From Megachile rotundata (Eukaryota; Arthropoda; Insecta; Hymenoptera; Megachilidae): a stretch of DNA of 64,000 nucleotides. The number at the start of each line of letters is the position of its first letter. Within the stretch, counting starts at the first letter, position 1. The position numbers were made by a program, and so were the translations under genes. The notes beneath the pieces were generated by a model. The model ran no database searches and had not been told where the DNA came from. It saw nothing but the letters and a program-made list of their open reading frames with translations. Below are positions 18,050 to 35,100 of this stretch, piece by piece. The DNA lies in assembly GCF_050947335.1 (NCBI RefSeq), contig NC_134983.1, forward strand, positions 310,001-374,000. The letters run 5' to 3'.

Positions 18050-18166
18050 ATCACGCAATCACAATCACGCAATCACAATCACGCAATCACAATCACGCAA
18101 TCACAATCACGCAATCACAATCACGCAATCACAATCACGCAATCACAATCACGCAATCACACAATC
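18050..18166. repeat. 14-bp subarray of ACGCAATCACAATC, eight copies
   Basis: The GC of ACGC recurs at 18055, 18069, 18083, 18097, 18111, 18125, 18139 and 18153, exactly 14 bp apart. The unit is one 8-mer plus one 6-mer. The subarray follows ACACATTC and precedes ACGGTC repeats, the same order as in other modules, where it usually has two to seven copies. Confidence 0.88.
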
Positions 18167-19186
18167 ACGGTCACACAATCACGGTCACACAATCACGGTC
18201 ACATAATCACGATCACACAATCACGGTCACACAATCACGGTCACACAACCACACAATCACACAATCACACAATCACACAATCACACAATCACACAGTCAT
18301 ACAATCACACAATCACGCAATCACACAATCACACAATCACACAATCACACAATCACACAATCACACAATCACACAATCACACAATCACACAAGCACACAA
18401 TCACACAATCACACAATCACACAATCACACAGTCACACAATCACACAATCACAATCACGCAATCACACAATCACGGTCACACAATCACGGTCACACAATC
18501 ACGGTCACTCAATCGCGGTCACTCAATCACGGACACACAATCACACAATCACACAATCACACAATCACACAATCACACAATCACACAATCACACAATCAC
18601 ACAATCACACAATCACTCAATCACACAATCACACAATCACAGAATCACAATATCACACAATCACACAATCACACAATCACACAATCTCACAATCAAACAA
18701 TCACACAACCACACAATCACTCAAGCACGCAGTCACAATCACACAATCACACAATCACACGATCACACGATCACACGATCACACGATCACACGATCACAC
18801 AATCACACATTCACACAATCACACAATCACACCATCACACAATCACACAATCACACAATCACACAATCACACCATCACACAATCACACAGTCACACAATC
18901 ACACAATCACACAATCACACAGTCACACAATCACACAATCACGCAATCACACAATCACACAATCACACAACCACACAATCACACAATCACACAATCACAC
19001 AATCACACAATCACACAATCACACAATCACACAATCACACAATCACACAATCACACGATCACACGATCACACGATCATACGATCACACGATCACACGATC
19101 ACACGATCACACGATCACTCGATCACACACTCACACAATCACACAGTCACAATCACACAATCACACAATCACACAATCACACGAAC

Positions 19187-19266
19187 ACACGATCACACGA
19201 TCACACGATCACACGATCACACGATCACACGATCACACGATCACACGATCACACGATCACACGATC
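19187..19266. repeat. Ten-copy ACACGATC block led by ACACGAAC
   Basis: Ten monomers with GATC at 19191 to 19263 in 8-bp steps, preceded by the private monomer ACACGAAC (GAAC at 19183). The same leader occurs at 23487 and 32079, where the block has 14 copies, and at 45143. Confidence 0.9.
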
Positions 19267-19560
19267 ACACAATCACGCAATCACACAATCACGCAATCCC
19301 AATCACGCAATCACAGTCACACAATCACAATCACACAATCACAATTACACAATTACTCAATCACACAAGCACACAAGCACACAATCACACAATCACACAA
19401 TCACACAATCACACAATCACACAATCACACAATCACACAATCACACAATCACACAATCACACAATCACACAATCACACAATCACAATAACACAATCACAA
19501 TTACACAATTACACAACCACACAATCACACAATCACACAATCACACAATCACTCAATCAC

Positions 19561-21250
19561 ACAATCACACAATCACAAAATCACAAGATCACACAATCAC
19601 GCAATCACACAATCACACAATCACACGATCACACGATCACACGATCACACGATCACACGATCACACGATCACACGATCACACAATCACACATTCACACAA
19701 TCACACAATCACACCATCACACAATCACACAATCACACATTCACACAATCACGCAATCACAATCACGCAATCACAATCACGCAATCACACAATCACGGTC
19801 ACGCAATCACGGTCACTCAATCACGGTCACTCAATCACGGACACACAATCACACAGTCACACAATCACTCAATCACACAATCACACAATCACAAAATCAC
19901 AAGATCACACAATCACACAATCACACAATCACACAGTCACACAATCACACAACCACACAATCACTCAAGCACGCAGTCACAATCACACAATCACACAATC
20001 ACACAATCACACGATCACACGATCACACGATCACACGATCACACGATCACACGATCACACAATCACACATTCACACAATCACACAATCACACCATCACAC
20101 AATCACACAATCACACATTCACACAATCACGCGATCACAATCACGCAATCACAATCACGCAATCACACAATCACGGTCACGCAATCACGGTCACTCAATC
20201 ACGGTCACTCAATCACGGACACACAATCACACAGTCACACAATCACTCAATCATACAATCACACAATCACTCAATCACACAATCACACAATCACAAAATC
20301 ACAAGATCACACAATCACACAATCACACAATCACACGGTCACACAATCACACAACCACACAATCACTCAAGCACGCAGTCACAATCACACAATCACACAA
20401 TCACACAATCACACGATCACACGATCACACGATCACACGATCACACGATCACACGATCACACAATCACACATTCACACAATCACACAATCACACCATCAC
20501 ACAATCACACAATCACACAATCACACAATCAGACAATCACACAATCACACAATCACACAATCACACAGTCACACAGTCACACAATCACACAACCACACAA
20601 TCACACAATCACACAATCACACAATCACACACTCACACAATCACACAGACACAATCACACAATCACACAATCACACAATCACACAATCACACAATCACAA
20701 TCACACAATAACAATCACACAATCACACAATCTCACAATCACACAATCACACAATCACACAATCACACAATCACACAACCACACAATCACACAAGCACAC
20801 AATCACTCAATCACACAATCACACAATCACACAATCTCACTATCACACAATCACACAATCACGCAATCACACAATCACACAATCACTCAGTCACACAATC
20901 ACACAACCATACAATCACTCAAGCACGCAGTCACAATCACACAATCACACAATCACACAATCACACGATCACACGATCACACGATCACACGATCACACGA
21001 TCACACGATCACACAATCACACATTCACACAATCACACAATCACACCATCACACAATCACACAATCACACATTCACACAATCACGCAATCACAATCACGC
21101 AATCACAATCACGCAATCACAATCACGCAATCACACAATCACGGTCACGCAATCACGGTCACTCAATCACGGTCACTCAATCACGGACACACAATCACAC
21201 AGTCACACAATCACTCAATCATACAATCACACAATCACACAATCACACAA
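19561..21250. repeat. Tandem short modules of about 0.38-0.40 kb
   Basis: Each module runs AAAATCACAAGATC, TCAAGCACGCAGTC, six or seven ACACGATC, ACACATTC, ACCATC, ACGCAATC 14-mers, ACGGTC repeats, CGGACAC. ACACATTC stands at 19687, 20065, 20467 and 21019, and CGGACAC at 19839, 20217 and 21185. The first two intervals are 378 and 402 bp. The third module switches to another repeat type before CGGACAC. The same module appears singly or in pairs in T1 (3847 and 4273, 426 bp apart), T2 and the right part of the window. Confidence 0.8.
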
Positions 21251-22102
21251 TAACAATCACACAATCACACAATCACACAATCAAACAATCAAACAATCAC
21301 ACAATCACACAATCACACAATCACACAATCACACAATCACACAATCACACAATCACACAATCACACAATCACACAATCACACAATCACACAATCACACAA
21401 TCACAATCACACAATAACAATCACACAATCACACAATCTCACAATCACACAATCACACAATCACACAATCACACAATCACACAACCACACAATCACACAA
21501 GCACACAATCACTCAATCACACAATCACACAATCACACAATCTCACTATCACACAATCACACAATCACGCAATCACGCAATCACACAATCACTCAGTCAC
21601 ACAATCACACAATCACACAATCACAATCGCACAATCACAATTACACAATCACACAATCACACAATCACAATCACACAGTCACACAATCTCAATCACGCAA
21701 TCACACAATCACGATCACACAATCACACAATCACACAATCACACAATCACACAATCACACAATCACACAATCACACAATCACACAATCACACAATCACAC
21801 AATCACACAATCACAAACTCACACAATCACACAATCACAATCACACAATCACAATCACACAATCACACAATCACACAATCACACAATCACACAATCACAC
21901 AATCACACAATCACGGTCACTCAATCACGGTCACACCATCACGGTCACAAAATCACGGTCACACAATCACGGTCACACAATCACACAATCACACAATCAC
22001 ACAATCACACAATCACACAACCACACAATCACTCAATCACACAATAACACACTCACACAATAACACACTCACACAATCACACAGTCACAATCACACAATC
22101 AC
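21251..22102. repeat. Left flank of the T2 duplication
   Basis: Contains AATAAC followed by AATCTCAC (from 21413), TCTCACTATC (21541), AATCGCAC with AATTAC, AATCTCAATCACGC, AAACTC and an ACGGTC block, leading into the CGATCG cassette at 22103. The same order precedes the cassettes at 27401, 30671, 35949 and 39229, so this segment already belongs to the repeated family. Confidence 0.72.
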
Positions 22103-23490
22103 GATCGCACAACCACACAATCACACAAACACACAATCACACAATCAGACAATCACACAATCACACAATCACACAATCACACAATCACACAATCACACAA
22201 TCACACAATCACACAATCACACAATCACACAATCACACAATCACAATCGCACAATCACAATTACACAATCACACAATCACACAATCACAATCACACAGTC
22301 ACACAATCTCAATCACGCAATCACACAATCACGATCACACAATCACACAATCACACAATCACACAATCACACAATCACACAATCACACAATCACACAATC
22401 ACACAATCACACAATCACACAATCACACAATCACAAACTCACACAATCACACAATCACAATCACACAATCACAATCACACAATCACACAATCACACAATC
22501 ACACAATCACACAATCACACAATCACACAATCACACAATCACGGTCACACAATCACGGTCACTCAATCACGGTCACACAATCACGGTCACAAAATCACGG
22601 TCACACAATCACGGTCACACAATCACACAATCACACAATCACACAATCACACAATCACACAATCACTCAATCACACAATAACACATTCACACAATAACAC
22701 ACTCACACAATCACACAGTCACAATCACACAATCACGATCGCACAACCACACAATCACACAAACACACAATCACACAATCAGACAATCACACAATCACAC
22801 AATCACACAATCACACAATCACACAATCACACAATCACACAATCACACAATCACACAATCACACAATCACACAATCACACAATCACAATCACACAATCAC
22901 ACAATCACACAATCACACAATCACACAATCACACAATCACGGTTACACAATCACGGTCACTCAATCACGGTCACACAATCACGGTCACTCAATCACGGTC
23001 ACTCAATCACGGACACACAATCACACAGTCACACAATCACTCAATCACACAATCACACAATCACACAATCACACAATAACAATCACACAATCACACAATC
23101 ACACAATCAAACAATCACACAAGCACACAATCACACAATCACACAATCACACAATCACATAATCACACAACCACACAACCACACAATCACACAATCACAC
23201 AATCACACAATCACACAATCACACAGTCACACAATCACACAATCACACAATCACGGTCACACAATCACGATCACACAATCACGATCACACAATCACGGTC
23301 ACACAATCACGGTCACACAACCACACAATCACACAATCACACAATCACACAATCACACAATCACACAGTCATACAATCACACAATCACGCAATCACACAA
23401 TCACACAATCACACAATCACACAATCACACAATCACACGAGCACACAATCACACAATCACACAATCACACAATCACACAATCACACGAAC

Positions 23491-23602
23491 ACACGATCAC
23501 ACGATCACACGATCACACGATCACACGATCACACGATCACACGATCACACGATCACACGATCACACGATCACACGATCACACGATCACACGATCACACGA
23601 TC
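23491..23602. repeat. Fourteen-copy ACACGATC block (T2 unit 1)
   Basis: With 32083-32194, one of the two longest uninterrupted runs of this variant I found. GATC stands at 23495 to 23599 every 8 bp, led by ACACGAAC and followed by ACGCAATC monomers. Its T2 unit 2 counterpart has the same copy number. Confidence 0.9.
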
Positions 23603-26600
23603 ACACAATCACGCAATCACACAATCACGCAATCGCAATCACGCAATCACAGTCACACAATCACAATCACACAATCACAATTACACAATTACTCAATCAC
23701 ACAAGCACACAAGCACACAATCACACAATCACACAATCACACAATCACACAATCACACAATCACACAATCACACAATCACACAATCACACAATCACACAA
23801 TCACACAATCACACAATCACACAATCACACAATCACACAATCACACAATCACAATCACACAATCACAATTACACAATTACACAATCACACAATCACACAA
23901 TCACACAATCACACAATCACTCAATCACACAATCACACAATCACAAAATCACAAAATCACACAATCACACAGTCACACAATCACATAATCACACAACCAC
24001 ACAATCACACAATCACACAATCACACAATCACACAATCACACAATCACACAATCACACAAGCACACAAGCACACAATCACACAATCACACAATCACACAG
24101 TCACACAACCACACAATCACTCAAGCACGCAGTCACAATCACACAATCACACAGTCACACAATCACACGATCACACGATCACACGATCACACGATCACAC
24201 GATCACACGATCACACGATCACACGATCACACGATCACACAATCACACATTCACACAATCGCACAATCACACCATCACACAATCACACAATCACACATTC
24301 ACACAATCACGCAATCACAATCACGCAATCACAATCACGCAATCACAATCACGCAATCACAATCACGCAATCACACAATCACGGTCACACAATCACGGTC
24401 ACTCAATCACGGTCACTCAATCACGGACACACAATCACACAGTCACACAATCACTCAATCACACAATCACACAATCACACAATCACACAATAACAATCAC
24501 ACAATCACACAATCACACAATCAAACAATCACACAATCACACAATCACACAATCACACAATCACACAATCACACAATCACATAATCACACAACCACACAA
24601 CCACACAATCACACAATCACACAATCACACAATCACACAATCACACAATCACACGATCACACGATCACACGATCACACGATCACACGATCACACGATCAC
24701 ACAATCACACATTCACACAATCACACAATCACACCATCACACAATCACACAATCACACATTCACACAATCACGCAATCACAATCACGCAATCACAATCAC
24801 GCAATCACAATCACGCAATCACAATCACGCAATCACACAATCACGGTCACACAATCACGGTCACTCAATCACGGTCACTCAATCACGGACACACAATCAC
24901 ACAGTCACACAATCACTCAATCACACAATCACACAATCACACAATCACACAATAACAATCACACAATCACACAATCACACAATCACGGTCACACAATCAC
25001 ACAATCACGGTCACACAATCACGGTCACACAATCACGGTCACACAATCACGGTCACACAACCACACAATCACACAATCACAAAATCACACAATCACACAG
25101 TCATACAATCACACAATCACGCAATCACACAATCACACAATCACACAATCACACAATCACACAATCACACAATCACACGAGCACACAATCACACAATCAC
25201 ACAATCACACAATCACACAGTCACACAATCACACAATCACAATCACGCAATCACACAATCACGGTCACACAATCACGGTCACACAATCACGGTCACTCAA
25301 TCGCGGTCACTCAATCACGGACACACAATCACGCAATCACACAATCACACAATCACACAATCACACAATCACACAATCACTCAATCACACAATCACACAA
25401 TCACAAAATCACAAGATCACACAATCACACAATCACACAATCACACAGTCACACAATCACACAACCACACAATCACTCAAGCACGCAGTCACAATCACAC
25501 AATCACACAATCACACAATCACACGATCACACGATCACACGATCACACGATCACACGATCACACGATCACACAATCACACATTCACACAATCACACAATC
25601 ACACCATCACACAATCACACAATCACACATTCACACAATCACGCAATCACAATCACGCAATCACAATCACGAAATCACTCAATCACGGTCACGCAATCAC
25701 GGTCACTCAATCACGGTCACTCAATCACGGACACACAATCACACAGTCACACAATCACTCAATCACACAATCACACAATCACAAAATCACAAGATCACAC
25801 AATCACACAATCACACAATCACACAGTCACACAATCACACAACCACACAATCACTCAAGCACGCAGTCACAATCACGCAATCACAATCACGCAATCACAC
25901 AATCACGGTCACGCATTCACGGTCACTCAATCACGGTCACTCAATCACGGACACACAATCACACAGTCACACAATCACTCAATCATACAATCACACAATC
26001 ACACAATCACACAATAACAATCACACAATCACACAATCACACAATCAAACAATCAAACAATCACACAATCACACAATCACACAATCACACAATCACACAA
26101 TCACATAATCACACAACCACACAACCACACAATCACACAATCACACAATCACACAATCACACAATCACACAATCACTCAATCACACAATCACACAATCAC
26201 AAAATCACAAGATCACACAATCACACAATCACACAATCACACAGTCACACAATCACACAACCACACAATCACTCAAGCACGCAGTCACAATCACACAATC
26301 ACACAATCACACAATCACACGATCACACGATCACACGATCACACGATCACACGATCACACGATCACACAATCACACATTCACACAATCACACAATCACAC
26401 CATCACACAATCACACAATCACACAATCACACAATCAGACAATCACACAATCACACAATCACACAATCACACTGTCACACAGTCACACAATCACACAACC
26501 ACACAATCACACAATCACACAATCACACAATCACACACTCACACAATCACACAGACACAATCACACAATCACAATCACACAATCACAATCACACAATCAC

Positions 26601-27400
26601 ACAATCACACAATCACACAATCACACAATCACACAATCACACAATCACACAATCACACAATCACACAATCACACAATCACACAATCACACAATCACAATC
26701 ACACAATAACAATCACACAATCACACAATCTCACAATCACACAATCACACAATCACACAATCACACAATCACACAACCACACAATCACACAAGCACACAA
26801 TCACTCAATCACACAATCACACAATCACACAATCTCACTATCACACAATCACACAATCACGCAATCACACAATCACACAATCACTCAGTCACACAATCAC
26901 ACAATCACACAATCACAATCGCACAATCACAATTACACAATCACACAATGACACAATCACAATCACACAGTCACACAATCTCAATCACGCAATCACACAA
27001 TCACGATCACACAATCACACAATCACACAATCACACAATCACACAATCACACAATCACACAATCACACAATCACACAATCACACAATCACAAACTCACAC
27101 AATCACACAATCACAATCACACAATCACAATCACACAATCACACAATCACACAATCACACAATCACACAATCACACAATCACACAATCACGGTCACACAA
27201 TCACGGTCACTCAATCACGGTCACACCATCACGGTCACAAAATCACGGTCACACAATCACGGTCACACAATCACACAATCACACAATCACACAATCACAC
27301 AATCACACAATCACACAATCACACAATCACTCAATCACACAATAACACACTCACACAATAACACACTCACACAATCACACAGTCACAATCACACAATCAC

Positions 27401-30400
27401 GATCGCACAACCACACAATCACACAAACACACAATCACACAATCAGACAATCACACAATCACACAATCACACAATCACACAATCACACAATCACACAATC
27501 ACACAATCACACAATCACACAATCACACAATCACAATCGCACAATCACAATTACACAATCACACAATCACACAATCACAATCACACAGTCACACAATCTC
27601 AATCACGCAATCACACAATCACGATCACACAATCACACAATCACACAATCACACAATCACACAATCACACAATCACACAATCACAAACTCACACAATCAC
27701 ACAATCACAATCACACAATCACAATCACACAATCACACAATCACACAATCACACAATCACACAATCACACAATCACACAATCACGGTCACACAATCACGG
27801 TCACTCAATCACGGTCACACAATCACGGTCACAAAATCAGGGTCACACAATCACGGTCACACAATCACACAATCACACAATCACACAATCACACAATCAC
27901 ACAATCACACAATCACTCAATCACACAATAACACACTCACACAATAACACACTCACACAATCACACAGTCACAATCACACAATCACGATCGCACAACCAC
28001 ACAATCACACAAACACACAATCACACAATCAGACAATCACACAATCACACAATCACACAATCACACAATCACACAATCACACAATCACACTATCACACAA
28101 TCACACAATCACACAATCACACAATCACACAATCACACAATCACACAATCACACAATCACTCAGTCACACAATCACACAATCACACAATCACACAATCAC
28201 ACAATCAGACAATCACACAATCACACAATCACACAATCACACAGTCACACAGTCACACAATCACACAACCACACAATCACACAATCACACAATCACACAA
28301 TCACACAATCACAAAATCACACAATCACACAATCACACAATCACACAATCACACAATCACAAAATCACACAGTCACACAATCACACAATCACAATCACGC
28401 AATCACACAATCACAATCACACAATCACGGTCACACAATCACGGTCACACAATCACGGTCACTCAATCACGGTCACACAATCACGGTCACACAATCACGG
28501 TCACACAATCACGGTCACACAATCACGGTCACACAATCACACAATCACACAATCACACAATCACACCATCACACAATCACACAATCACACAATCACACAA
28601 TCACAAAATCACACAATCACAAAATCACACAATCACAATCACACAATTACAATCACACAATCACAATCACACAATCACAATCACACAATCACAATCACAC
28701 AATCACAATCACACAATCACAATCACACAATCACAATCACACAATCACAATCACACTATCACACAGTCCCACAATCACACAATCACTCAGTCACACAATC
28801 ACACAATCACACAATCACAATCGCACAATCACAATAACACAATCACACAATCACACAATCACACAATCACACAATCACAATCACACAGTCACACAATCTC
28901 AATCACGCAATCACACAATCACAATCACACAATCACACAATCACACAATCACACAATCACACAATCACACAATCACACAATCACACAATCACACAATCAC
29001 ACAATCACACAAGCACACAATCACTCAATCACACAATCACACAATCACACAATCACACTATCACACAATCACACAATCACACAATCACACAATCACACAA
29101 TCACAAACTCACACAATCACACAATCACAATCACACAATCACAATCACACAATCACACAATCACACAATCACACAATCACACAATCACACAATCACACAA
29201 TCACGGTCACACAATCACGGTCACTCAATCACGGTCACACAATCACGGTCACAAAATCACGGTCACACAATCACGGTCACACAATCACACAATCACACAA
29301 TCACACAATCACACAATCACACAATCACACAATCACACAATCACTCAATCACACAATAACACACTCACACAATAACACACTCACACAATCACACAGTCAC
29401 AATCACACAATCACGATCGCACAACCACACAATCACACAAACACACAATCACACAATCAGACAATCACACAATCACACAATCACACAATCACACAATCAC
29501 ACAATCACACAATCACACAATCACACAATCACACAATCACACAATCACACAATCACACAATCACACAATCACACAATCACACAATCACACAATCACACAA
29601 TCACACAATCACACAATCACACAATCACACAATCACTCAGTCACACAATCACACAATCACACAATCACACAATCACACAATCAGACAATCACACAATCAC
29701 ACAATCACACAATCACACAATCACACACTCACACAATCACACAGACACAATCACACAATCACAATCACACAATCACAATCACACAATCACACAATCACAC
29801 AATCACACAATCACACAATCACACAATCACACAATCACACAATCACACAATCACACAATCACACAATCACACAATCACACAATCACACAATCACACAATC
29901 ACACAATCACAATCACACAATAACAATCACACAATCACACAATCTCACAATCACACAATCACACAATCACACAATCACACAATCACACAACCACACAATC
30001 ACACAAGCACACAATCACACAATCACACAATCACACAATCACACAATCACACAACCACACAATCACACAAGCACACAATCACTCAATCACACAATCACAC
30101 AATCACACAATCTCACTATCACACAATCACACAATCACGCAATCACACAATCACACAATCACTCAGTCACACAATCACACAATCACACAATCACAATCGC
30201 ACAATCACAATTACACAATCACACAATCACACAATCACAATCACACAGTCACACAATCTCAATCACGCAATCACACAATCACGATCACACAATCACACAA
30301 TCACACAATCACACAATCACACAATCACACAATCACACAATCACACAATCACACAATCACACAATCACACAATCACAAACTCACACAATCACACAATCAC

Positions 30401-30670
30401 AATCACACAATCACAATCACACAATCACACAATCACACAATCACACAATCACACAATCACACAATCACGGTCACACAATCACGGTCACTCAATCACGGTC
30501 ACACCATCACGGTCACAAAATCACGGTCACACAATCACGGTCACACAATCACACAATCACACAATCACACAATCACACAATCACACAATCACACAATCAC
30601 TCAATCACACAATAACACACTCACACAATAACACACTCACACAATCACACAGTCACAATCACACAATCAC
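27401..30670. repeat. Module M, copy 1 (3.27 kb)
   Basis: Cassette spacing is 586, 1428 and 1256 bp. The first part carries AATCGCAC/AATTAC, AAACTC and an ACGGTC block with the private CAGGG (27838). The middle carries the paired 14-bp repeat locus (28429-28770). The last part has ACAGACAC, AATAAC (29919) and ACCATCACGGTC. Confidence 0.82.
28429..28770. repeat. Paired 14-bp VNTR locus 3
   Basis: Eight GGTC repeats (28429-28527). AAAATC to AGTCCC spans 144 bp (28621 to 28765). The first 14-mer boundary carries ACAATTACAATC, a mark of the central copies. Confidence 0.88.
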
Positions 30671-32082
30671 GATCGCACAACCACACAATCACACAAACAC
30701 ACAATCACACAATCAGACAATCACACAATCACACAATCACACAATCACACAATCACACAATCACACAATCACACAATCACACAATCACACAATCACACAA
30801 TCACACAATCACAATCGCACAATCACAATTACACAATCACACAATCACACAATCACAATCACACAGTCACACAATCTCAATCACGCAATCACACAATCAC
30901 GATCACACAATCACACAATCACACAATCACACAATCACACAATCACACAATCACACAATCACACAATCACACAATCACACAATCACACAATCACACAATC
31001 ACACAATCACAAACTCACACAATCACACAATCACAATCACACAATCACAATCACACAATCACACAATCACACAATCACACAATCACACAATCACACAATC
31101 ACACAATCACGGTCACACAATCACGGTCACTCAATCACGGTCACACAATCACGGTCACAAAATCACGGTCACACAATCACGGTCACACAATCACACAATC
31201 ACACAATCACACAATCACACAATCACACAATCACTCAATCACACAATAACACACTCACACAATAACACACTCACACAATCACACAGTCACAATCACACAA
31301 TCACGATCGCACAACCACACAATCACACAAACACACAATCACACAATCAGACAATCACACAATCACACAATCACACAATCACACAATCACACAATCACAC
31401 AATCACACAATCACACAATCACACAATCACACAATCACACAATCACACAATCACACAATCACAATCACACAATCACACAATCACACAATCACACAATCAC
31501 ACAATCACACAATCACACAATCACGGTTACACAATCACGGTCACTCAATCACGGTCACACAATCACGGTCACTCAATCACGGTCACTCAATCACGGACAC
31601 ACAATCACACAGTCACACAATCACTCAATCACACAATCACACAATCACACAATCACACAATCACACAATAACAATCACACAATCACACAATCACACAATC
31701 AAACAATCACACAAGCACACAATCACACAATCACACAATCACACAATCACATAATCACACAACCACACAACCACACAATCACACAATCACACAATCACAC
31801 AATCACACAATCACACAGTCACACAATCACACAATCACACAATCACGGTCACACAATCACGATCACACAATCACGATCACACAATCACGGTCACACAATC
31901 ACGGTCACACAACCACACAATCACACAATCACACAATCACACAATCACACAATCACACAGTCATACAATCACACAATCACGCAATCACACAATCACACAA
32001 TCACACAATCACACAATCACACAATCACACGAGCACACAATCACACAATCACACAATCACACAATCACACAATCACACGAAC

Positions 32083-32194
32083 ACACGATCACACGATCAC
32101 ACGATCACACGATCACACGATCACACGATCACACGATCACACGATCACACGATCACACGATCACACGATCACACGATCACACGATCACACGATC
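32083..32194. repeat. Fourteen-copy ACACGATC block (T2 unit 2)
   Basis: GATC stands at 32087 to 32191 every 8 bp, again after ACACGAAC. The shift to the unit 1 block is 8592 bp. Confidence 0.9.
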
Positions 32195-35100
32195 ACACAA
32201 TCACGCAATCACACAATCACGCAATCGCAATCACGCAATCACAATCACACAATCACAATTACACAATTACTCAATCACACAAGCACACAAGCACACAATC
32301 ACACAATCACACAATCACACAATCACACAATCACACAATCACACAATCACACAATCACACAATCACACAATCACACAATCACACAATCACACAATCACAC
32401 AATCACACAATCACACAATCACACAATCACAATCACACAATCACAATTACACAATTACACAATCACACAATCACACAATCACACAATCACACAATCACAC
32501 AATCACACAATCACTCAATCACAAAATCACACAATCACAAAATCACAAAATCACACAATCACACAGTCACACAATCACATAATCACACAACCACACAATC
32601 ACACAATCACACAATCACACAATCACACAATCACACAATCACACAATCACACAAGCACACAAGCACACAATCACACAATCACACAATCACACAGTCACAC
32701 AACCACACAATCACTCAAGCACGCAGTCACAATCACACAATCACACAGTCACACAATCACACGATCACACGATCACACGATCACACGATCACACGATCAC
32801 ACGATCACACGATCACACAATCACACATTCACACAATCGCACAATCACACCATCACACAATCACACAATCACACATTCACACAATCACGCAATCACAATC
32901 ACGCAATCACAATCACGCAATCACAATCACGCAATCACACAATCACGGTCACACAATCACGGTCACTCAATCACGGTCACTCAATCACGGACACACAATC
33001 ACACAGTCACACAATCACTCAATCACACAATCACACAATCACACAATCACACAATAACAATCACACAATCACACAATCACACAATCAAACAATCACACAA
33101 TCACACAATCACACAATCACACAATCACACAATCACACAATCACATAATCACACAACCACACAACCACACAATCACACAATCACACAATCACACAATCAC
33201 ACAATCACACAATCACACGATCACACGATCACACGATCACACGATCACACGATCACACGATCACACAATCACACATTCACACAATCACACAATCACACCA
33301 TCACACAATCACACAATCACACATTCACACAATCACGCAATCACAATCACGCAATCACAATCACGCAATCACAATCACGCAATCACAATCACGCAATCAC
33401 ACAATCACGGTCACACAATCACGGTCACTCAATCACGGTCACTCAATCACGGACACACAATCACACAGTCACACAATCACTCAATCACACAATCACACAA
33501 CCACACAATCACACAATAACAATCACACAATCACACAATCACACAATCACGGTCACACAATCACACAATCACGGTCACACAATCACGGTCACACAATCAC
33601 GGTCACACAATCACGGTCACACAACCACACAATCACACAATCACAAAATCACACAATCACACAGTCATACAATCACACAATCACGCAATCACACAATCAC
33701 ACAATCACACAATCACACAATCACACAATCACACAATCACACGAGCACACAATCACACAATCACACAATCACACAATCACACAGTCACACAATCACACAA
33801 TCACAATCACGCAATCACACAATCACGGTCACACAATCACGGTCACACAATCACGGTCACTCAATCGCGGTCACTCAATCACGGACACACAATCACGCAA
33901 TCACACAATCACACAATCACACAATCACACAATCACACAATCACTCAATCACACAATCACACAATCACAAAATCACAAGATCACACAATCACACAATCAC
34001 ACAATCACACAGTCACACAATCACACAACCACACAATCACTCAAGCACGCAGTCACAATCACACAATCACACAATCACACAATCACACGATCACACGATC
34101 ACACGATCACACGATCACACGATCACACGATCACACAATCACACATTCACACAATCACACAATCACACCATCACACAATCACACAATCACACATTCACAC
34201 AATCACGCAATCACAATCACGCAATCACAATCACGAAATCACTCAATCACGGTCACGCAATCACGGTCACTCAATCACGGTCACTCAATCACGGACACAC
34301 AATCACACAGTCACACAATCACTCAATCACACAATCACACAATCACAAAATCACAAGATCACACAATCACACAATCACACAATCACACAGTCACACAATC
34401 ACACAACCACACAATCACTCAAGCACGCAGTCACAATCACGCAATCACAATCACGCAATCACACAATCACGGTCACGCAATCACGGTCACTCAATCACGG
34501 TCACTCAATCACGGACACACAATCACACAGTCACACAATCACTCAATCATACAATCACACAATCACACAATCACACAATAACAATCACACAATCACACAA
34601 TCACACAATCAAACAATCAAACAATCACACAATCACACAATCACACAATCACACAATCACACAATCACATAATCACACAACCACACAACCACACAATCAC
34701 ACAATCACACAATCACACAATCACACAATCACACAATCACTCAATCACACAATCACACAATCACAAAATCACAAGATCACACAATCACACAATCACACAA
34801 TCACACAGTCACACAATCACACAACCACACAATCACTCAAGCACGCAGTCACAATCACACAATCACACAATCACACAATCACACGATCACACGATCACAC
34901 GATCACACGATCACACGATCACACGATCACACAATCACACATTCACACAATCACACAATCACACCATCACACAATCACACAATCACACAATCACACAATC
35001 AGACAATCACACAATCACACAATCACACAATCACACTGTCACACAGTCACACAATCACACAACCACACAATCACACAATCACACAATCACACAATCACAC

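Larger units (their letters stand above)
16211..19560. repeat. Mosaic segment right of T1
   Basis: A patchwork of modules found elsewhere. An ACGGTC/CGGACAC block (GGAC at 16273) is followed by a second with the private ACTCATTCGCGG (GGAC at 16475). CGATGAC at 16847 is followed by a stretch like 7.5-8.1 kb. Also present are AAACTC (17233), ACAGACAC (about 17249), 14-bp arrays (17260-17460), doubled AAGCAC (17827 and 19367), a GATC block and CGGACAC (18531). The doubled AAGCAC is otherwise found in the two T2 units. It reads as a junction zone between the T1 and T2 repeat types. Confidence 0.7.
22103..30670. repeat. Tandem higher-order unit T2-1 (8.57 kb)
   Basis: The unit is set between equivalent CGATCG cassettes at 22103 and 30671. 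Internal cassettes lie at +634, +5298, +5884 and +7312; in the next unit they lie at +634, +5278, +5864 and +7286. Other paired landmarks are ACGGTTAC (22941 and 31525), ACACGAAC (23487 and 32079), doubled AAGCAC (24059 and 32653) and the private CAGGG (27838 and 36386). The left 5.3 kb is rich in GATC modules; the right 3.3 kb is module M. Confidence 0.87.

Noticed and set aside
371..32194. GATC blocks as a bacterial Dam-methylation or replication-origin region
   Set aside because: The blocks are monomer variants within a eukaryote-type satellite; there are no DnaA boxes, AT-rich unwinding element or bacterial genes.
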